The translations under genes and the position numbers were made by a program. Positions 18,995 through 28,466 of a stretch of DNA of 64,000 nucleotides are shown piece by piece; the first letter of the stretch is position 1, and the number at the start of each line of letters is the position of its first letter. The stretch is from Crocinitomicaceae bacterium (GTDB lineage Bacteria; Bacteroidota; Bacteroidia; Flavobacteriales_D; Crocinitomicaceae): contig JAQXCN010000008.1 in assembly GCA_029251865.1 (NCBI GenBank), positions 1 through 64,000 of the forward strand. The letters are read 5' to 3'. The notes beneath the pieces were generated by a model that had not been told where the DNA came from, ran no database searches, and was given only the letters and a program-made list of their open reading frames with translations.

Positions 18995-20392
18995 ATGTAC
19001 AGGACGATTGCCGACATAAAAGGGGCTATTCAATCTGGCACATCGGCAATAAGTATTGTTGAAGAAAGTCTTTCAAGAATAGAATCCAAAAAAGAGCTTA
19101 ACGCTTTTGTTGAAGTTTTTAGCAGTTCGGCTATTACAACAGCTAAAAGTGTAGATGAAAAAATTAAGGAAGGAACAGCAGGTAAACTTGCTGGGGTTAT
19201 TCTAGGGATTAAGGATAATATATGTTTCAAGGGGCATAAGGTTTCTGCAGCATCCAAAATATTAAACAATTTTGAATCTTTATTTACAGCCACTGTTTTA
19301 CAGAAGCTTCTTGATGAAGATGCCATCGTAATAGGGCGTTTGAATTGTGATGAGTTTGCGATGGGTAGCACAAACGAAACTTCATATTATGGACCGGTAA
19401 AAAATAATATCAACACGAATTATGTTCCAGGAGGCTCCTCAGGAGGCTCAGCAGTGGCAGTTTCTGCCGGAATGTGCACAGTTTCTTTAGGTAGCGACAC
19501 AGGAGGTTCCGTTCGTCAACCAGCATCTTGGACAAATGTTTTTGGATTAAAGCCTTCATATGGAAGGCTGAGCCGATACGGTCTAATTGCCTATGGTTCT
19601 TCTTTTGACCAAATAGGTATTTTTGCTAATACCATTGAAGATATAAAATATGTTTTTGACCTGTCCCAAGGTAAAGATCCTTTAGATTCAACATCGCTTT
19701 CAGCCCCTTGTATTTCTTTTGAAAATAATAAGCCACTTCGGGTCGGTTTTTTAACCGAGTACATGAACCATGATGGTTTAGACAAAGAGATAAAGAAAAA
19801 AGTAGAAGTGCTTCAAGCTGAGCTAGGTAAGGATATCGAAGTGAAGGATTTTAGTTTTCCTTATCTCGAACATCTTGTGCCTACATACTATGTGCTGTCA
19901 ACTGCAGAAGCATCTTCAAATCTTTCTAGATTTGATGGTGTGCATTATGGTCATCGTAGCGCTGAGTCAAAAGGTGTAGATGAAACATATAAGAACTCAA
20001 GGTCCGAAGGTTTCGGAAAAGAGGTAAAACGAAGAATAATGACAGGTACGTTTGTGCTTTCTCATGGCTACTATGATGCTTACTATACTAAGGCACAGAA
20101 AGTTAGGAGATTAGCGAAAATAGCTACAGATGAAATCTTCAAAAACGTCGATGTTTTAATAACGCCAACCACGGCCTCAACAGCTTTTAAAATCGGTTCA
20201 GTTTCAGACCCCTTACAAATGTATCTACAGGATATTTTTACCGTTCACGCCAACATAACAGGTCATCCCGCTATCAGTGTTCCTTTTGGAACACATTCTA
20301 ATGGCATGCCTTTTGGACTTCAAATCATGTCTCCATGTAACGAAGAAGCTAAACTTCTTTATTATGCAGAGCTGCTCAAAAATTATTTCTAA
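18995..20392 (+). CDS. gatA: Amidase, probable Asp/Glu-tRNA amidotransferase subunit A (GatA)
   Basis: GatA releases ammonia from glutamine for the conversion of Glu-tRNA-Gln (or Asp-tRNA-Asn) by the GatCAB complex. The 465-residue protein is an amidase-signature enzyme: the catalytic Lys is in GVILGIKDNICFKG, and the Gly/Ser-rich signature NYVPGGSSGGSAVAVSAGMCTVSLGSDTGGSVRQPA carries the cis-Ser and nucleophile Ser. GatB and GatC are not in the window. Its stop codon overlaps the next start by one base (TAATG). Confidence 0.9.
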   Translation: MYRTIADIKGAIQSGTSAISIVEESLSRIESKKELNAFVEVFSSSAITTAKSVDEKIKEGTAGKLAGVILGIKDNICFKGHKVSAASKILNNFESLFTATVLQKLLDEDAIVIGRLNCDEFAMGSTNETSYYGPVKNNINTNYVPGGSSGGSAVAVSAGMCTVSLGSDTGGSVRQPASWTNVFGLKPSYGRLSRYGLIAYGSSFDQIGIFANTIEDIKYVFDLSQGKDPLDSTSLSAPCISFENNKPLRVGFLTEYMNHDGLDKEIKKKVEVLQAELGKDIEVKDFSFPYLEHLVPTYYVLSTAEASSNLSRFDGVHYGHRSAESKGVDETYKNSRSEGFGKEVKRRIMTGTFVLSHGYYDAYYTKAQKVRRLAKIATDEIFKNVDVLITPTTASTAFKIGSVSDPLQMYLQDIFTVHANITGHPAISVPFGTHSNGMPFGLQIMSPCNEEAKLLYYAELLKNYF

Positions 20393-21870
20393 TGGTGAAT
20401 AAGTATTTAATGTTTTTCTTTCTTTTTCATTGTTTTATGGGTGTCTCGCAGACTAACCCGCCGAAAGTGGGTGATTCCTTACACAAAGATCCTTTTTTGA
20501 ACACCGTAGAACAGAGCTTAAGTATATTTTATAAGTCTTATGGAAAAGGTGTGAATGTGGATTCTGTTCGTGCGGCGTTAAACTACTTACCTTCAGATTT
20601 ACCTATTTATTCCGATGAGGTTTATTGTGAAAGATTAAATACAATGAATGAAATGAGTCCATTTCATTTGGATTGTAATCCGAGTACCTTAAGTACTATA
20701 AAGTATTTTTTGCAAAAAAGAAGGGGTTTTATAAAGGTTGTCTTAGGCCGTTCTCCGTTATTTTTTGATATGTTTGAGTCTAAACTTTCTTCTTACGGGC
20801 TTCCAATTGAATTGAAGTATTTATCTGTAATAGAAAGTGGGCTGCGTCCAACGGTGAAATCTCGAGTCGGTGCTTTAGGACTTTGGCAATTCATGTATAG
20901 AACTGGTTTGTATTTCGGTTTAAAAGAAAACTCTTACGTAGACGAACGTATGGATCCTGAAAAGGCAACTGATGCTGCGTGCAGATATTTAAAGAAGCTC
21001 TATGGTATATATGGTGATTGGAACCTGGCATTAGCAGCTTATAATGCTGGCCCTGGAAACGTGAATAAGGCCATAAGAAGATCGGGTAATAAAAAAACGT
21101 ATTGGGAGGTTCGCCCTTATTTACCTCAAGAAACAAGGGGTTATGTTCCCAATTTCATTGCAGCAGCATACTTAATGACTTACCATAAGGAGCATAATAT
21201 TTTCTCAGAGAAACTTAATATCCATAATATCGAAACAGATACATTATGCTTTAAATCGTCGATTCATATGGGGACAATCTCAAAAGTTGTTGATTGGTCA
21301 TTGGAGGAAATTAGAGCATTGAATCCAATTTATAAATCTACATATATTCCTAAAGCTGATCCTCCGTATTGTTTAACAGGTCCATTTGATAAAATAAGTT
21401 TAGTTGCGGGAATAGAGGATTCTCTAATGGCTCTTGAACACTCAATATACGGAACGGATGAAGTTCAGGTCAAACAGATCTTGCTTAAAGATTCAATCTC
21501 TGGTGACACTATAAAGAAAACCTTAAATATTTATTACCACAAGGTGCAGACAGGCGATGTTCTGAAATCTGTAGCGAGTTATTATGGCGTATCATCAGAT
21601 CAAATAATGAACTGGAATGGTCTGAAAACTTCGAATATTTATATTGGACAGCACCTAAGAATAGAAACGGAAAAGAAGATTACAGCCCCCAAACCGAAAC
21701 CAAAACCAGTTGTAAATACGGCTACTAGAAAATACTACACTGTAAGAAGTGGAGATACCTTTGGCCATATTGCGGAAAAGCATAAAATATCTCAATCAAG
21801 ATTGAAGCGATTAAATCCTAGAGTCAATATCAATAGGATATCTATAGGTCAGAAACTAAGAATAAGATAG
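20392..21870 (+). CDS. Membrane-bound lytic murein transglycosylase with two LysM domains
   Basis: A MltD-like enzyme that cleaves peptidoglycan glycan strands, probably periplasmic. The 492-residue protein has a signal peptide, then an SLT domain with ELKYLSVIESGLRPTVKSRVGALGLWQFM (catalytic Glu in VIESG) and YGDWNLALAAYNAGPGNVNKAI, and two C-terminal LysM domains: YYHKVQTGDVLKSVASYYGVSSDQIMNWNGLK and YYTVRSGDTFGHIAEKHKISQSRLKRLNP. The start overlaps gatA by one base, and the next gene starts 1 nt after its stop, so all are likely co-translated. Confidence 0.92.
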   Translation: MVNKYLMFFFLFHCFMGVSQTNPPKVGDSLHKDPFLNTVEQSLSIFYKSYGKGVNVDSVRAALNYLPSDLPIYSDEVYCERLNTMNEMSPFHLDCNPSTLSTIKYFLQKRRGFIKVVLGRSPLFFDMFESKLSSYGLPIELKYLSVIESGLRPTVKSRVGALGLWQFMYRTGLYFGLKENSYVDERMDPEKATDAACRYLKKLYGIYGDWNLALAAYNAGPGNVNKAIRRSGNKKTYWEVRPYLPQETRGYVPNFIAAAYLMTYHKEHNIFSEKLNIHNIETDTLCFKSSIHMGTISKVVDWSLEEIRALNPIYKSTYIPKADPPYCLTGPFDKISLVAGIEDSLMALEHSIYGTDEVQVKQILLKDSISGDTIKKTLNIYYHKVQTGDVLKSVASYYGVSSDQIMNWNGLKTSNIYIGQHLRIETEKKITAPKPKPKPVVNTATRKYYTVRSGDTFGHIAEKHKISQSRLKRLNPRVNINRISIGQKLRIR

Positions 21871-21871
21871 T

Positions 21872-22927
21872 ATGAGGGGCTTATATTATTTAATAGGCTT
21901 ATTCATAATACTTTCTTTTTCGAGTTGTGATGTAAAGAGTTTATCCGGTTTAAATGTAACTGGCAAGGTAGGAGAAATTCTTGTTGTTTGTGATGATGCA
22001 ATTTGGGCATCTCCCGTAAAATCAGAATTGGACACGGCATTAACACAATTCATTATGCCTTATTTTCCGGATGTCCCGACGTTTGAATTAGTGCATCGTA
22101 ACAGTAAAACTTTTGACGGTGCAATTAAAAGACATAGAAATGTCCTTTTTTTGAATTTAGATAAAAGTCATGGCGACCCAAATCCAATTGTGGAATCCAG
22201 AAAAGATGTTTGGGCCAATCGACAACTAGTCATTGAGGTGACAGCAAAAAACTTAGAGCAACTTTATAGTTTTTGTGCCAACGGATTACCAGAGATTCAT
22301 TCACAATTTGATTTTGCGGAGTGGAATCGCATACGTAGATATTTTGCAGAAAAGCAAAGCACTTTTGTAAATGATAAAATCGCAGGTAATTTTGGTTTAC
22401 ATATAGAATTACCGGATGGTTCAAATGTTGTTGCAAGTCAACCTAATTTCTATAGAGTTCAGCTACCTAACGCATCTAGGCCTATCGAGTTTTTAGGCAC
22501 CGGACAGCAAGATGTAGGTGCGATTTATTCTGGCGTTATGATTTATCAATATCCGTTTATTGATTCTACACAACTCACTCTGAAAAATTTGCTTCAAGCG
22601 CGAGACACGATGCTTAGGTACAATGTTCCTCACGAAACTTCTCGGTTATATATGGGGACGCAATATACTGATCTAGTTTACCCTGAAGCATCATGGACCC
22701 GAAATTATAATGGTGAAATTTCCGGGATTGAAATGCGTGGAATGTTTGTTTTTAAAGGGAAAGCGATTCATACTACTGGTGGCGCTTTTTGGTCTTTCCA
22801 TTTTATACATCCCAAAACAGAAAAGCTCATTTGTATTTCAGGTTATGTAGATGCGCCATCTACTACGTCCTGGACGCACTCGTTGAGAGAAATTGAGGCG
22901 ATTTGGAAAAGTGTTACAATTCTATAA
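21872..22927 (+). CDS. DUF4837 family lipoprotein
   Basis: A 351-residue predicted lipoprotein (lipobox LSFSSC at residues 14-19) matching the DUF4837 family of Bacteroidota, whose function is unknown. Typical features are GKVGEILVVCDDAIW near residue 30, and later GAIYSGVMIYQYPFID and ARDTMLRYNVPHE. It lies 1 nt after the lytic transglycosylase and 1 nt before the glycosyltransferase, so a role in the cell envelope is plausible but only inferred from neighbours. Confidence 0.82.
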   Translation: MRGLYYLIGLFIILSFSSCDVKSLSGLNVTGKVGEILVVCDDAIWASPVKSELDTALTQFIMPYFPDVPTFELVHRNSKTFDGAIKRHRNVLFLNLDKSHGDPNPIVESRKDVWANRQLVIEVTAKNLEQLYSFCANGLPEIHSQFDFAEWNRIRRYFAEKQSTFVNDKIAGNFGLHIELPDGSNVVASQPNFYRVQLPNASRPIEFLGTGQQDVGAIYSGVMIYQYPFIDSTQLTLKNLLQARDTMLRYNVPHETSRLYMGTQYTDLVYPEASWTRNYNGEISGIEMRGMFVFKGKAIHTTGGAFWSFHFIHPKTEKLICISGYVDAPSTTSWTHSLREIEAIWKSVTIL

Positions 22928-22928
22928 A

Positions 22929-23684
22929 ATGGTAAAGGTTGCAGCTGCTATTATAACGTTGAATGAAGAAAAGAATCTTGAAAGATGTCTTAAAGCGCTG
23001 AAGCAATGCGTAGATGAAATCGTTGTGTTAGACTCTTTTTCCACAGACAAAACCGCTGAGATTTGTGCGGCGTACAAAGTTACTTTTATCCAAAAAGATT
23101 GGTTGGGATATGCGCAGTCGAAAAATGAACTAAACAAGAGCATAAATTCAAGTTATATTTTATCTATTGATGCTGATGAAGTACCCGATCAAGAATTAAT
23201 AGATGATTTAAATCGCATAAAGGCTGAAGGACTCGATGGTATTTATCAAGTTAATAGAAAAACCAATTATTGTGGAAAGTGGATTTATCATTGTGGATGG
23301 TACCCTGAATTTAAGCTTAGGTTATTTCCTAAAAAGGGTGTGAAATGGGAAGGTGATTTTGTGCATGAAACATTATCCTTCCCTAAGAGTCTTACAGTAA
23401 ATAAATTAAATGGACACTTAGAGCATTTCTCTTATCACAATGAGAGCGAACACAGGATAAAGGCCTTTCAGTATGCTGATCTTTCCGTTCAGAAGTATTT
23501 AAAAGAGAAAAAGAAAACCTATTTCTTACAGCCTGAGTTAAGCGCTTTAACTAAGTTTTTGTCTATTTATGTTTTTAAAAGAGGTTTTTTGGATGGTCGC
23601 TCAGGCTGGGTTATTGCAAAAATTAGTGCTTCTGCAAATCATTATAAATATCGAAAGCTTAAAGACTTAAACAAAAGACGTTAA
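22929..23684 (+). CDS. Family 2 glycosyltransferase (WaaE/KdtX-like)
   Basis: A 252-residue GT-A fold glycosyltransferase resembling the lipopolysaccharide core beta-glucosyltransferase group. Visible motifs are AAIITLNEEKNLERCLKALK at the N terminus, VLDSFSTDKTAEIC, the metal-binding SIDADEVPDQEL, and WIYHCGWYPEFKLRLFPKKGVKWEGDFVHETL. The acceptor is unknown. I use ATG 22929, one base after the DUF4837 stop; a longer frame would overlap that gene. Confidence 0.85.
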   Translation: MVKVAAAIITLNEEKNLERCLKALKQCVDEIVVLDSFSTDKTAEICAAYKVTFIQKDWLGYAQSKNELNKSINSSYILSIDADEVPDQELIDDLNRIKAEGLDGIYQVNRKTNYCGKWIYHCGWYPEFKLRLFPKKGVKWEGDFVHETLSFPKSLTVNKLNGHLEHFSYHNESEHRIKAFQYADLSVQKYLKEKKKTYFLQPELSALTKFLSIYVFKRGFLDGRSGWVIAKISASANHYKYRKLKDLNKRR

Positions 23685-23707
23685 GCCCGTGTTTGATTCG
23701 TAAATTA

Positions 23708-24505
23708 ATGCATCCTTCTATGCGTACATTCATTGAATATGCTATTCGTTCCCATTTACATCTTGCTTCTTTTTGTTTTATTTATGTTTTTGGTCTTTAT
23801 TCTATTAACACAAATGCATGGATTTATGCTTTAATGTTATCTCTAGGAATCCTAGGGATTTATAATGCGCATAGGTTATGGAAGGATTATACAAACGATT
23901 TGCCTGATTATATTCTCGATTGGCTTTCCACCAACAGATTTTCTGTGATAATCATCTCAACATGTTCTTCTGCTGGAGCATTATTTTTGTATTTGTCTTT
24001 TTTTTGGCAATATAGAGGCATTCATATGCTCACAGGGTTTGCAGTTACATTGAGTTTTTTCTACGTATATCGTCTTCGCAGATATAACTTAAGAGAAATC
24101 CCCTACTTAAAAATATTTTTAGTTTTTTTGATATGGTTTTTTTTATTGCATTACCTACCTTTTTTGATCTTCGGTAAACTTGTTTACCCAATAAATGGAG
24201 CAATACTATTGTTTGCTATATTAATACCATCTGATATGAAGGATGTTTCTTTTGACCCTTTGCATATGCGAACCATACCTCAAGTAATTGGGATAAAACG
24301 TTCACTTCTTTTATTAAGAACTCTTGTAAGTTTAGGTGTTTTAAATACGTTAATAGTTCCCTCACTGCATACAAAAGCTTGGCTTATTGGCTTTATATAC
24401 CTCTTTGGGCTCACTTTTTTTTACCAGCGAATTAATGCGCGTTATTATTTTTCATGGATTGACTTAGGCTTTTTTATTGTTGGTGTTTCAATTATTTTAA
24501 CCTAA
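23708..24505 (+). CDS. UbiA-like membrane protein with a degenerate first Asp motif
   Basis: A 265-residue protein with about eight membrane helices. The second prenyltransferase-type motif is recognisable, SDMKDVSFDPLHMRTIPQVIG, matching the UbiA pattern DxxDxxxD...TxPxxxG. The first Asp-rich motif is replaced by YNAHRLWKDYTND, so prenyl-diphosphate binding may be weak or lost. A polyprenyl transfer reaction is possible but not established. ATG 23708 is chosen; an in-frame TTG lies 15 nt earlier. It closes the run that starts at tatA. Confidence 0.6.
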   Translation: MHPSMRTFIEYAIRSHLHLASFCFIYVFGLYSINTNAWIYALMLSLGILGIYNAHRLWKDYTNDLPDYILDWLSTNRFSVIIISTCSSAGALFLYLSFFWQYRGIHMLTGFAVTLSFFYVYRLRRYNLREIPYLKIFLVFLIWFFLLHYLPFLIFGKLVYPINGAILLFAILIPSDMKDVSFDPLHMRTIPQVIGIKRSLLLLRTLVSLGVLNTLIVPSLHTKAWLIGFIYLFGLTFFYQRINARYYFSWIDLGFFIVGVSIILT

Positions 24506-24524
24506 TCTTCTCGGCAACAAAAAA

Positions 24525-24540
24525 CCCGGATGACTCCGGG
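24525..24540. terminator. Hairpin, probable terminator downstream of the tatA-UbiA run
   Basis: The perfect stem CCCGGA-TGAC-TCCGGG starts 20 nt after the UbiA-like gene. It is preceded by an A tract (24518-24524) and followed by CTTGATGTG before four Ts, so the best U tract is on the minus strand. It could serve plus-strand transcripts, minus-strand transcripts, or both. The rest of 24506-24733 holds nothing else I recognise except the leuS promoter candidate. Confidence 0.5.
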
Positions 24541-24707
24541 CTTGATGTGTTTTAAAAACATTGAATTATGAAAAAAAGTATGTGTTAAAAAGTAAAAAGT
24601 AAGAAATAATATTTCTATATTTTATTTCACTTAATGCAATTTTTGTGCCAAAATTTAGGGCGCATCTTTTTTGATTCAAGTTTTCTTTTAAGATGAATGA
24701 CATTGAC

Positions 24708-24715
24708 TATCTTTA
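24708..24715 (+). promoter_or_regulatory. Candidate promoter -7 box of leuS
   Basis: TATCTTTA differs from TAnnTTTG at one position and lies 18 nt upstream of the leuS start, the right distance for a short leader. Confidence 0.35.
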
Positions 24716-24733
24716 CACACTTAAAATCAAGTA

Positions 24734-27511
24734 ATGGAATACAATTTTAGAGAGATAGAATCTAAATGGATTTCTTTTTGGAAAGAAAAAAAAAGCTACA
24801 AGGTAAGTGAGGAGTCTACCAAAGAGAAGTATTATGTTTTAGATATGTTTCCTTATCCATCCGGGGCAGGACTTCACGTAGGTCACCCATTAGGCTATAT
24901 TGCATCTGATGTTATTGCACGTTATAAAAAACTTTCAGGGTTTAATGTGCTCCATCCTATGGGGTATGACTCGTTTGGATTGCCAGCTGAACAGTATGCA
25001 ATACAAACGGGACAACACCCAGCAATAACGACCGAGGAGAATATTAAAAGATACCGAGGTCAATTAGATCAACTTGGTTTTTGTTATGATTGGGATCGAG
25101 AGGTAAGGACATCTTCACCTGAATACTACAGATGGACACAATGGATTTTTAAGCAGCTTTTTGACTGCTATTATGATAAAGCGACAAATAGCGCGAAACG
25201 TATTTCAAAGCTCATTCAAAAATTTGAATTCTCCGGTAACGCAGAAGTTTGTGCAGTAAGCGATTTTGAGCAGATTTTTAGTGCGAAGGATTGGTCGAGT
25301 TACAATGAGAAACAGAAGGAGACAATTCTTCAAGAATATAGACTCGCATATTTAGCGGAGAGTTGGGTCAATTGGTGCCCTGAATTAGGAACAGTCCTTG
25401 CAAATGATGAGGTGATTAATGGTAAATCTGAGCGAGGTGGTTATCCAGTTCTTCAAAAGAAAATGCGACAGTGGTCCATGCGCATAAAGGCATATTCTGA
25501 ACGACTACTTCAAGGACTTGATAGCATAGACTGGACTGATTCGCTCAGAGAACAGCAAAAAAATTGGATAGGAAAATCAGTGGGTTGTTCTGTGAATTTT
25601 TCAATAGAAGGAAGTGTTTCTAAAATTGAAGTTTTCACTACGAGACCTGATACGATTTTTGGTGTTTCTTTTATGGTTTTGGCCCCAGAACATCCCTTTG
25701 TTTCAGAAATTACAACGAAAGAGAATATTGCTGCAGTTAAAGATTATCAGGAAACGGCTTCAAAAAAATCTGAAAGAGACAGGCAAAGTGATGTTAAGTC
25801 CATAACAGGTGTGAATACCGGAGCATTTGCTATTCATCCATTGAGTGGAGAAAAGATTGAGATTTGGATCGCGGATTATGTTCTTGCGTCTTATGGTACG
25901 GGTGCAGTAATGGCCGTTCCTTGCGGTGACCAACGTGACTATGATTTTGCAAAACATTTTAATATTGGGATTAAAAATATTTTTAAGGATATAGAAATAG
26001 TAGAATGTGCCCACACAGAAAAAAATGGAATACTAACAGCTTCAGACTTTTTAGATGGATTGAATGTTCGTGAGGGTATAGAAAAGGCAATTATTGTTCT
26101 TGAAGAAAGAGGAATAGGGAATGCTAAAATAAATTATAGATTGCGCGATGCTGTTTTTTCCCGTCAGCGATATTGGGGTGAGCCTTTTCCGATTTATTAC
26201 GATAAGGATATACCAAAGGCTGTTGCTGATGAACATCTACCGATTGAGTTACCAAAGGTTAATAGCTATTTGCCAACAAAAGACGGTGAGCCTCCTTTAG
26301 CTCGAGCAGAAAAGAATGCTTGGAATCACTTTGAAGGTGATCGTATGGAGTTTAATACTATGCCTGGCTGGGCAGGAAGTTCTTGGTACTTCCTAAGGTA
26401 TATGGATCCTAAAAATGCTAACGAATTTGTGTCTAAGGAACGTTCTGATTATTGGGGACAGGTCGATTTGTATATTGGAGGAGCGGAGCATGCAACAGGT
26501 CATTTATTATATGCTAGATTTTGGACCAAATTCCTTTTTGATCAAGGTTATATTTCTTTTGATGAGCCTTTTAAAAAGTTAATTAACCAAGGGATGATTC
26601 TCGGTAAAAGTAGTTTTGTATATAGGTTACAAGATACCAACACATTCGTTTCGAAAGGGAAAATTGAGGGTAGGCCTGTTCAAGCAATCCATGCAGACAT
26701 TTCGTTAGTCGATAATAATCTTCTAGATATAGTTGGGTTTAAAAATTGGCGTAAGGAATATTCAGATGCCACCTTTATTTGCGAAGACGATGGTTCCTAT
26801 ATTTGCGGCGATGAGGTTGAAAAAATGTCTAAGTCTAAGTATAATGTGCAAACCCCAGATGAATTAATTGAAAAGTATGGCGCTGACACGCTAAGACTTT
26901 ATGAAATGTTTCTAGGGCCTATTGAGCAGAGTAAGCCTTGGGATACCAAAGGTATTTCAGGGGTGCATAATTTTTTGAGAAAATGTTGGAGGTTGTATTG
27001 TGATACGGAAGGGAAATGTATCCTTGACAGTACCAATAAACCGCATAAAGACGCCTTGAAAACCTTACATAAAACAATAAAAAAAGTCAAAGAAGATTTA
27101 GACCGTTACTCTCTTAACACTTGTGTATCAACCTTCATGATTGCTGTAAACGAGTTCACAGAACAAAAATGTAAGAGTTCTGAAGTAATGCAACAATTCC
27201 TTCTTCTTTTGGCCCCGTACGCGCCTCATTTTTGTGAAGAATTGTGGGAGAAAATGGGTTATAAATCAGGCACGCTATTTACAGCTGATTTCCCAGTCTT
27301 CGAACCAAGTCATTTGGTGGAAGATTCGTTTGATTATCCAATTTCCTTTAATGGGAAAATGCGTTTTAAAGCGAAACTGTCTCTATCATTGAGTAAAGAA
27401 GAAATTCAAGCTGAAGTAGAGGGTTTAGATCTGACACAAAAATGGTTAGAGGGTAAAATGCCTAAAAAAGTTATTGTAGTACCTGGAAAAATAGTAAATA
27501 TAGTTATATGA
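24734..27511 (+). CDS. leuS: Leucyl-tRNA synthetase
   Basis: Charges tRNA-Leu with leucine. The 925-residue class I enzyme has the HIGH-type motif PYPSGAGLHVGHPLGY near residue 42 and the KMSKSKYN loop near residue 697, with the editing domain between them (TTRPDTIFGVSFMVLAPEHP). An insertion near residues 140-190 (KATNSAKRISKLIQKFEF...) is of the kind seen in Bacteroidota LeuRS. It converges on the MerR gene, with only one base between the two stop codons. Confidence 0.96.
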   Translation: MEYNFREIESKWISFWKEKKSYKVSEESTKEKYYVLDMFPYPSGAGLHVGHPLGYIASDVIARYKKLSGFNVLHPMGYDSFGLPAEQYAIQTGQHPAITTEENIKRYRGQLDQLGFCYDWDREVRTSSPEYYRWTQWIFKQLFDCYYDKATNSAKRISKLIQKFEFSGNAEVCAVSDFEQIFSAKDWSSYNEKQKETILQEYRLAYLAESWVNWCPELGTVLANDEVINGKSERGGYPVLQKKMRQWSMRIKAYSERLLQGLDSIDWTDSLREQQKNWIGKSVGCSVNFSIEGSVSKIEVFTTRPDTIFGVSFMVLAPEHPFVSEITTKENIAAVKDYQETASKKSERDRQSDVKSITGVNTGAFAIHPLSGEKIEIWIADYVLASYGTGAVMAVPCGDQRDYDFAKHFNIGIKNIFKDIEIVECAHTEKNGILTASDFLDGLNVREGIEKAIIVLEERGIGNAKINYRLRDAVFSRQRYWGEPFPIYYDKDIPKAVADEHLPIELPKVNSYLPTKDGEPPLARAEKNAWNHFEGDRMEFNTMPGWAGSSWYFLRYMDPKNANEFVSKERSDYWGQVDLYIGGAEHATGHLLYARFWTKFLFDQGYISFDEPFKKLINQGMILGKSSFVYRLQDTNTFVSKGKIEGRPVQAIHADISLVDNNLLDIVGFKNWRKEYSDATFICEDDGSYICGDEVEKMSKSKYNVQTPDELIEKYGADTLRLYEMFLGPIEQSKPWDTKGISGVHNFLRKCWRLYCDTEGKCILDSTNKPHKDALKTLHKTIKKVKEDLDRYSLNTCVSTFMIAVNEFTEQKCKSSEVMQQFLLLLAPYAPHFCEELWEKMGYKSGTLFTADFPVFEPSHLVEDSFDYPISFNGKMRFKAKLSLSLSKEEIQAEVEGLDLTQKWLEGKMPKKVIVVPGKIVNIVI

Positions 27512-27512
27512 T

Positions 27513-28385
27513 CTAGCGATCCAGTTGTTCAAGGAGTTCTGGAATGTCTTGAACTTCTATAATGAGATCTTGAAGGTCTTTACTGTTGGATTTGATTTGA
27601 GCTCCACCCGCGAAAACTTTCATGTTAGGCAGGTCTTTTTTCAATTGTTTAAAGTAGGACACAACAAATTTCTTGTCTACTGCTGTTAACCATGACGATA
27701 AAATCGCTTGAGGTTTTAGTTTATCGATGCTCTCGAGAAGAGACGGGTATGGTAGACTTTGGCCCAGATAACTCGTATGAACTCCTTTTTCTCGAAGCAG
27801 AAATTGATAAAATAAAAGCGATATTTCATGCCATTCGTGCTCAGGAAGGTACATCAAGATGGACTTGCTATTTTCCTTTGGAATGGGTTGTTTGTCAATT
27901 TCTGAAATGATTTTTTGTCGGATGAGATTCGACATGAAATGTTCCTGCGATGGATTTATCGAACCAATAAGCCACATAATACCTATTCGATCTAAAAACG
28001 GAATTAAGTGATTAACGAATGTTTTTTCTAAACCATATTTTTCAATTAGACCGTTCATGGTTCCTTTGAAAAGTTCTTCATCCAAAGAAACAAGTGCCAG
28101 AATAAGTTTATCCATACTGTCTTCCGGCTTCTTATTAACTTTAATATCCCACAGAAGTTTATTCATGTCCTCCTGTTCCAATTTGGCAATTTTGGAAATT
28201 TTGATTCCATTACGGTTTAACATACTTACCGTGAGTAAATGCGTTAGTTCATTATCAGAATAGGTTCTAATTTTTGTATCTGTTCGGTCTGGTGATAGAA
28301 TACTGTAACGTTTTTCCCAAATACGTATTGTATGAGACTTAATACCCGTAAGGTTTTCGAGATCTTTTATTTTATATTCTGCCAT
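27513..28385 (-). CDS. MerR-family regulator with a cobalamin-binding-like domain
   Basis: A 290-residue regulator of the CarH/LitR-like type. The N terminus is a MerR winged helix (YKIKDLENLTGIKSHTIRIWEKRYSIL, then RTYSDNELTHLLTVSMLNRNGIKISKIAKL). The C-terminal half resembles the B12-binding fold: EWHEISLLFYQFLLREKGVHTSYLG takes the place of the ExHxxG motif but with Ser for Gly, and VFAGGAQI supplies the later GG. True CarH-type proteins use B12 as a light sensor; whether this one binds it is open. No carotenoid genes are nearby, but a photolyase cluster lies 24 kb away. Confidence 0.8.
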   Translation of the reverse strand: MAEYKIKDLENLTGIKSHTIRIWEKRYSILSPDRTDTKIRTYSDNELTHLLTVSMLNRNGIKISKIAKLEQEDMNKLLWDIKVNKKPEDSMDKLILALVSLDEELFKGTMNGLIEKYGLEKTFVNHLIPFLDRIGIMWLIGSINPSQEHFMSNLIRQKIISEIDKQPIPKENSKSILMYLPEHEWHEISLLFYQFLLREKGVHTSYLGQSLPYPSLLESIDKLKPQAILSSWLTAVDKKFVVSYFKQLKKDLPNMKVFAGGAQIKSNSKDLQDLIIEVQDIPELLEQLDR

Positions 28386-28429
28386 TCTAAGATACTTGTA
28401 TACATATTAATAACAAGCAATAGACTTAA

Positions 28430-28462
28430 TTGTTCTTCTGCGCTATTAATATCTTAAATTTG
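28430..28462 (+). promoter_or_regulatory. Promoter of engB, close to the start codon
   Basis: TTG (28430-28432), a 22-nt spacer, then TAAATTTG (28455-28462) match both halves of the Bacteroidota promoter. The box ends only 4 nt before the ATG at 28467, predicting a leaderless or nearly leaderless mRNA. Confidence 0.55.
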
Positions 28463-28466
28463 TCAA

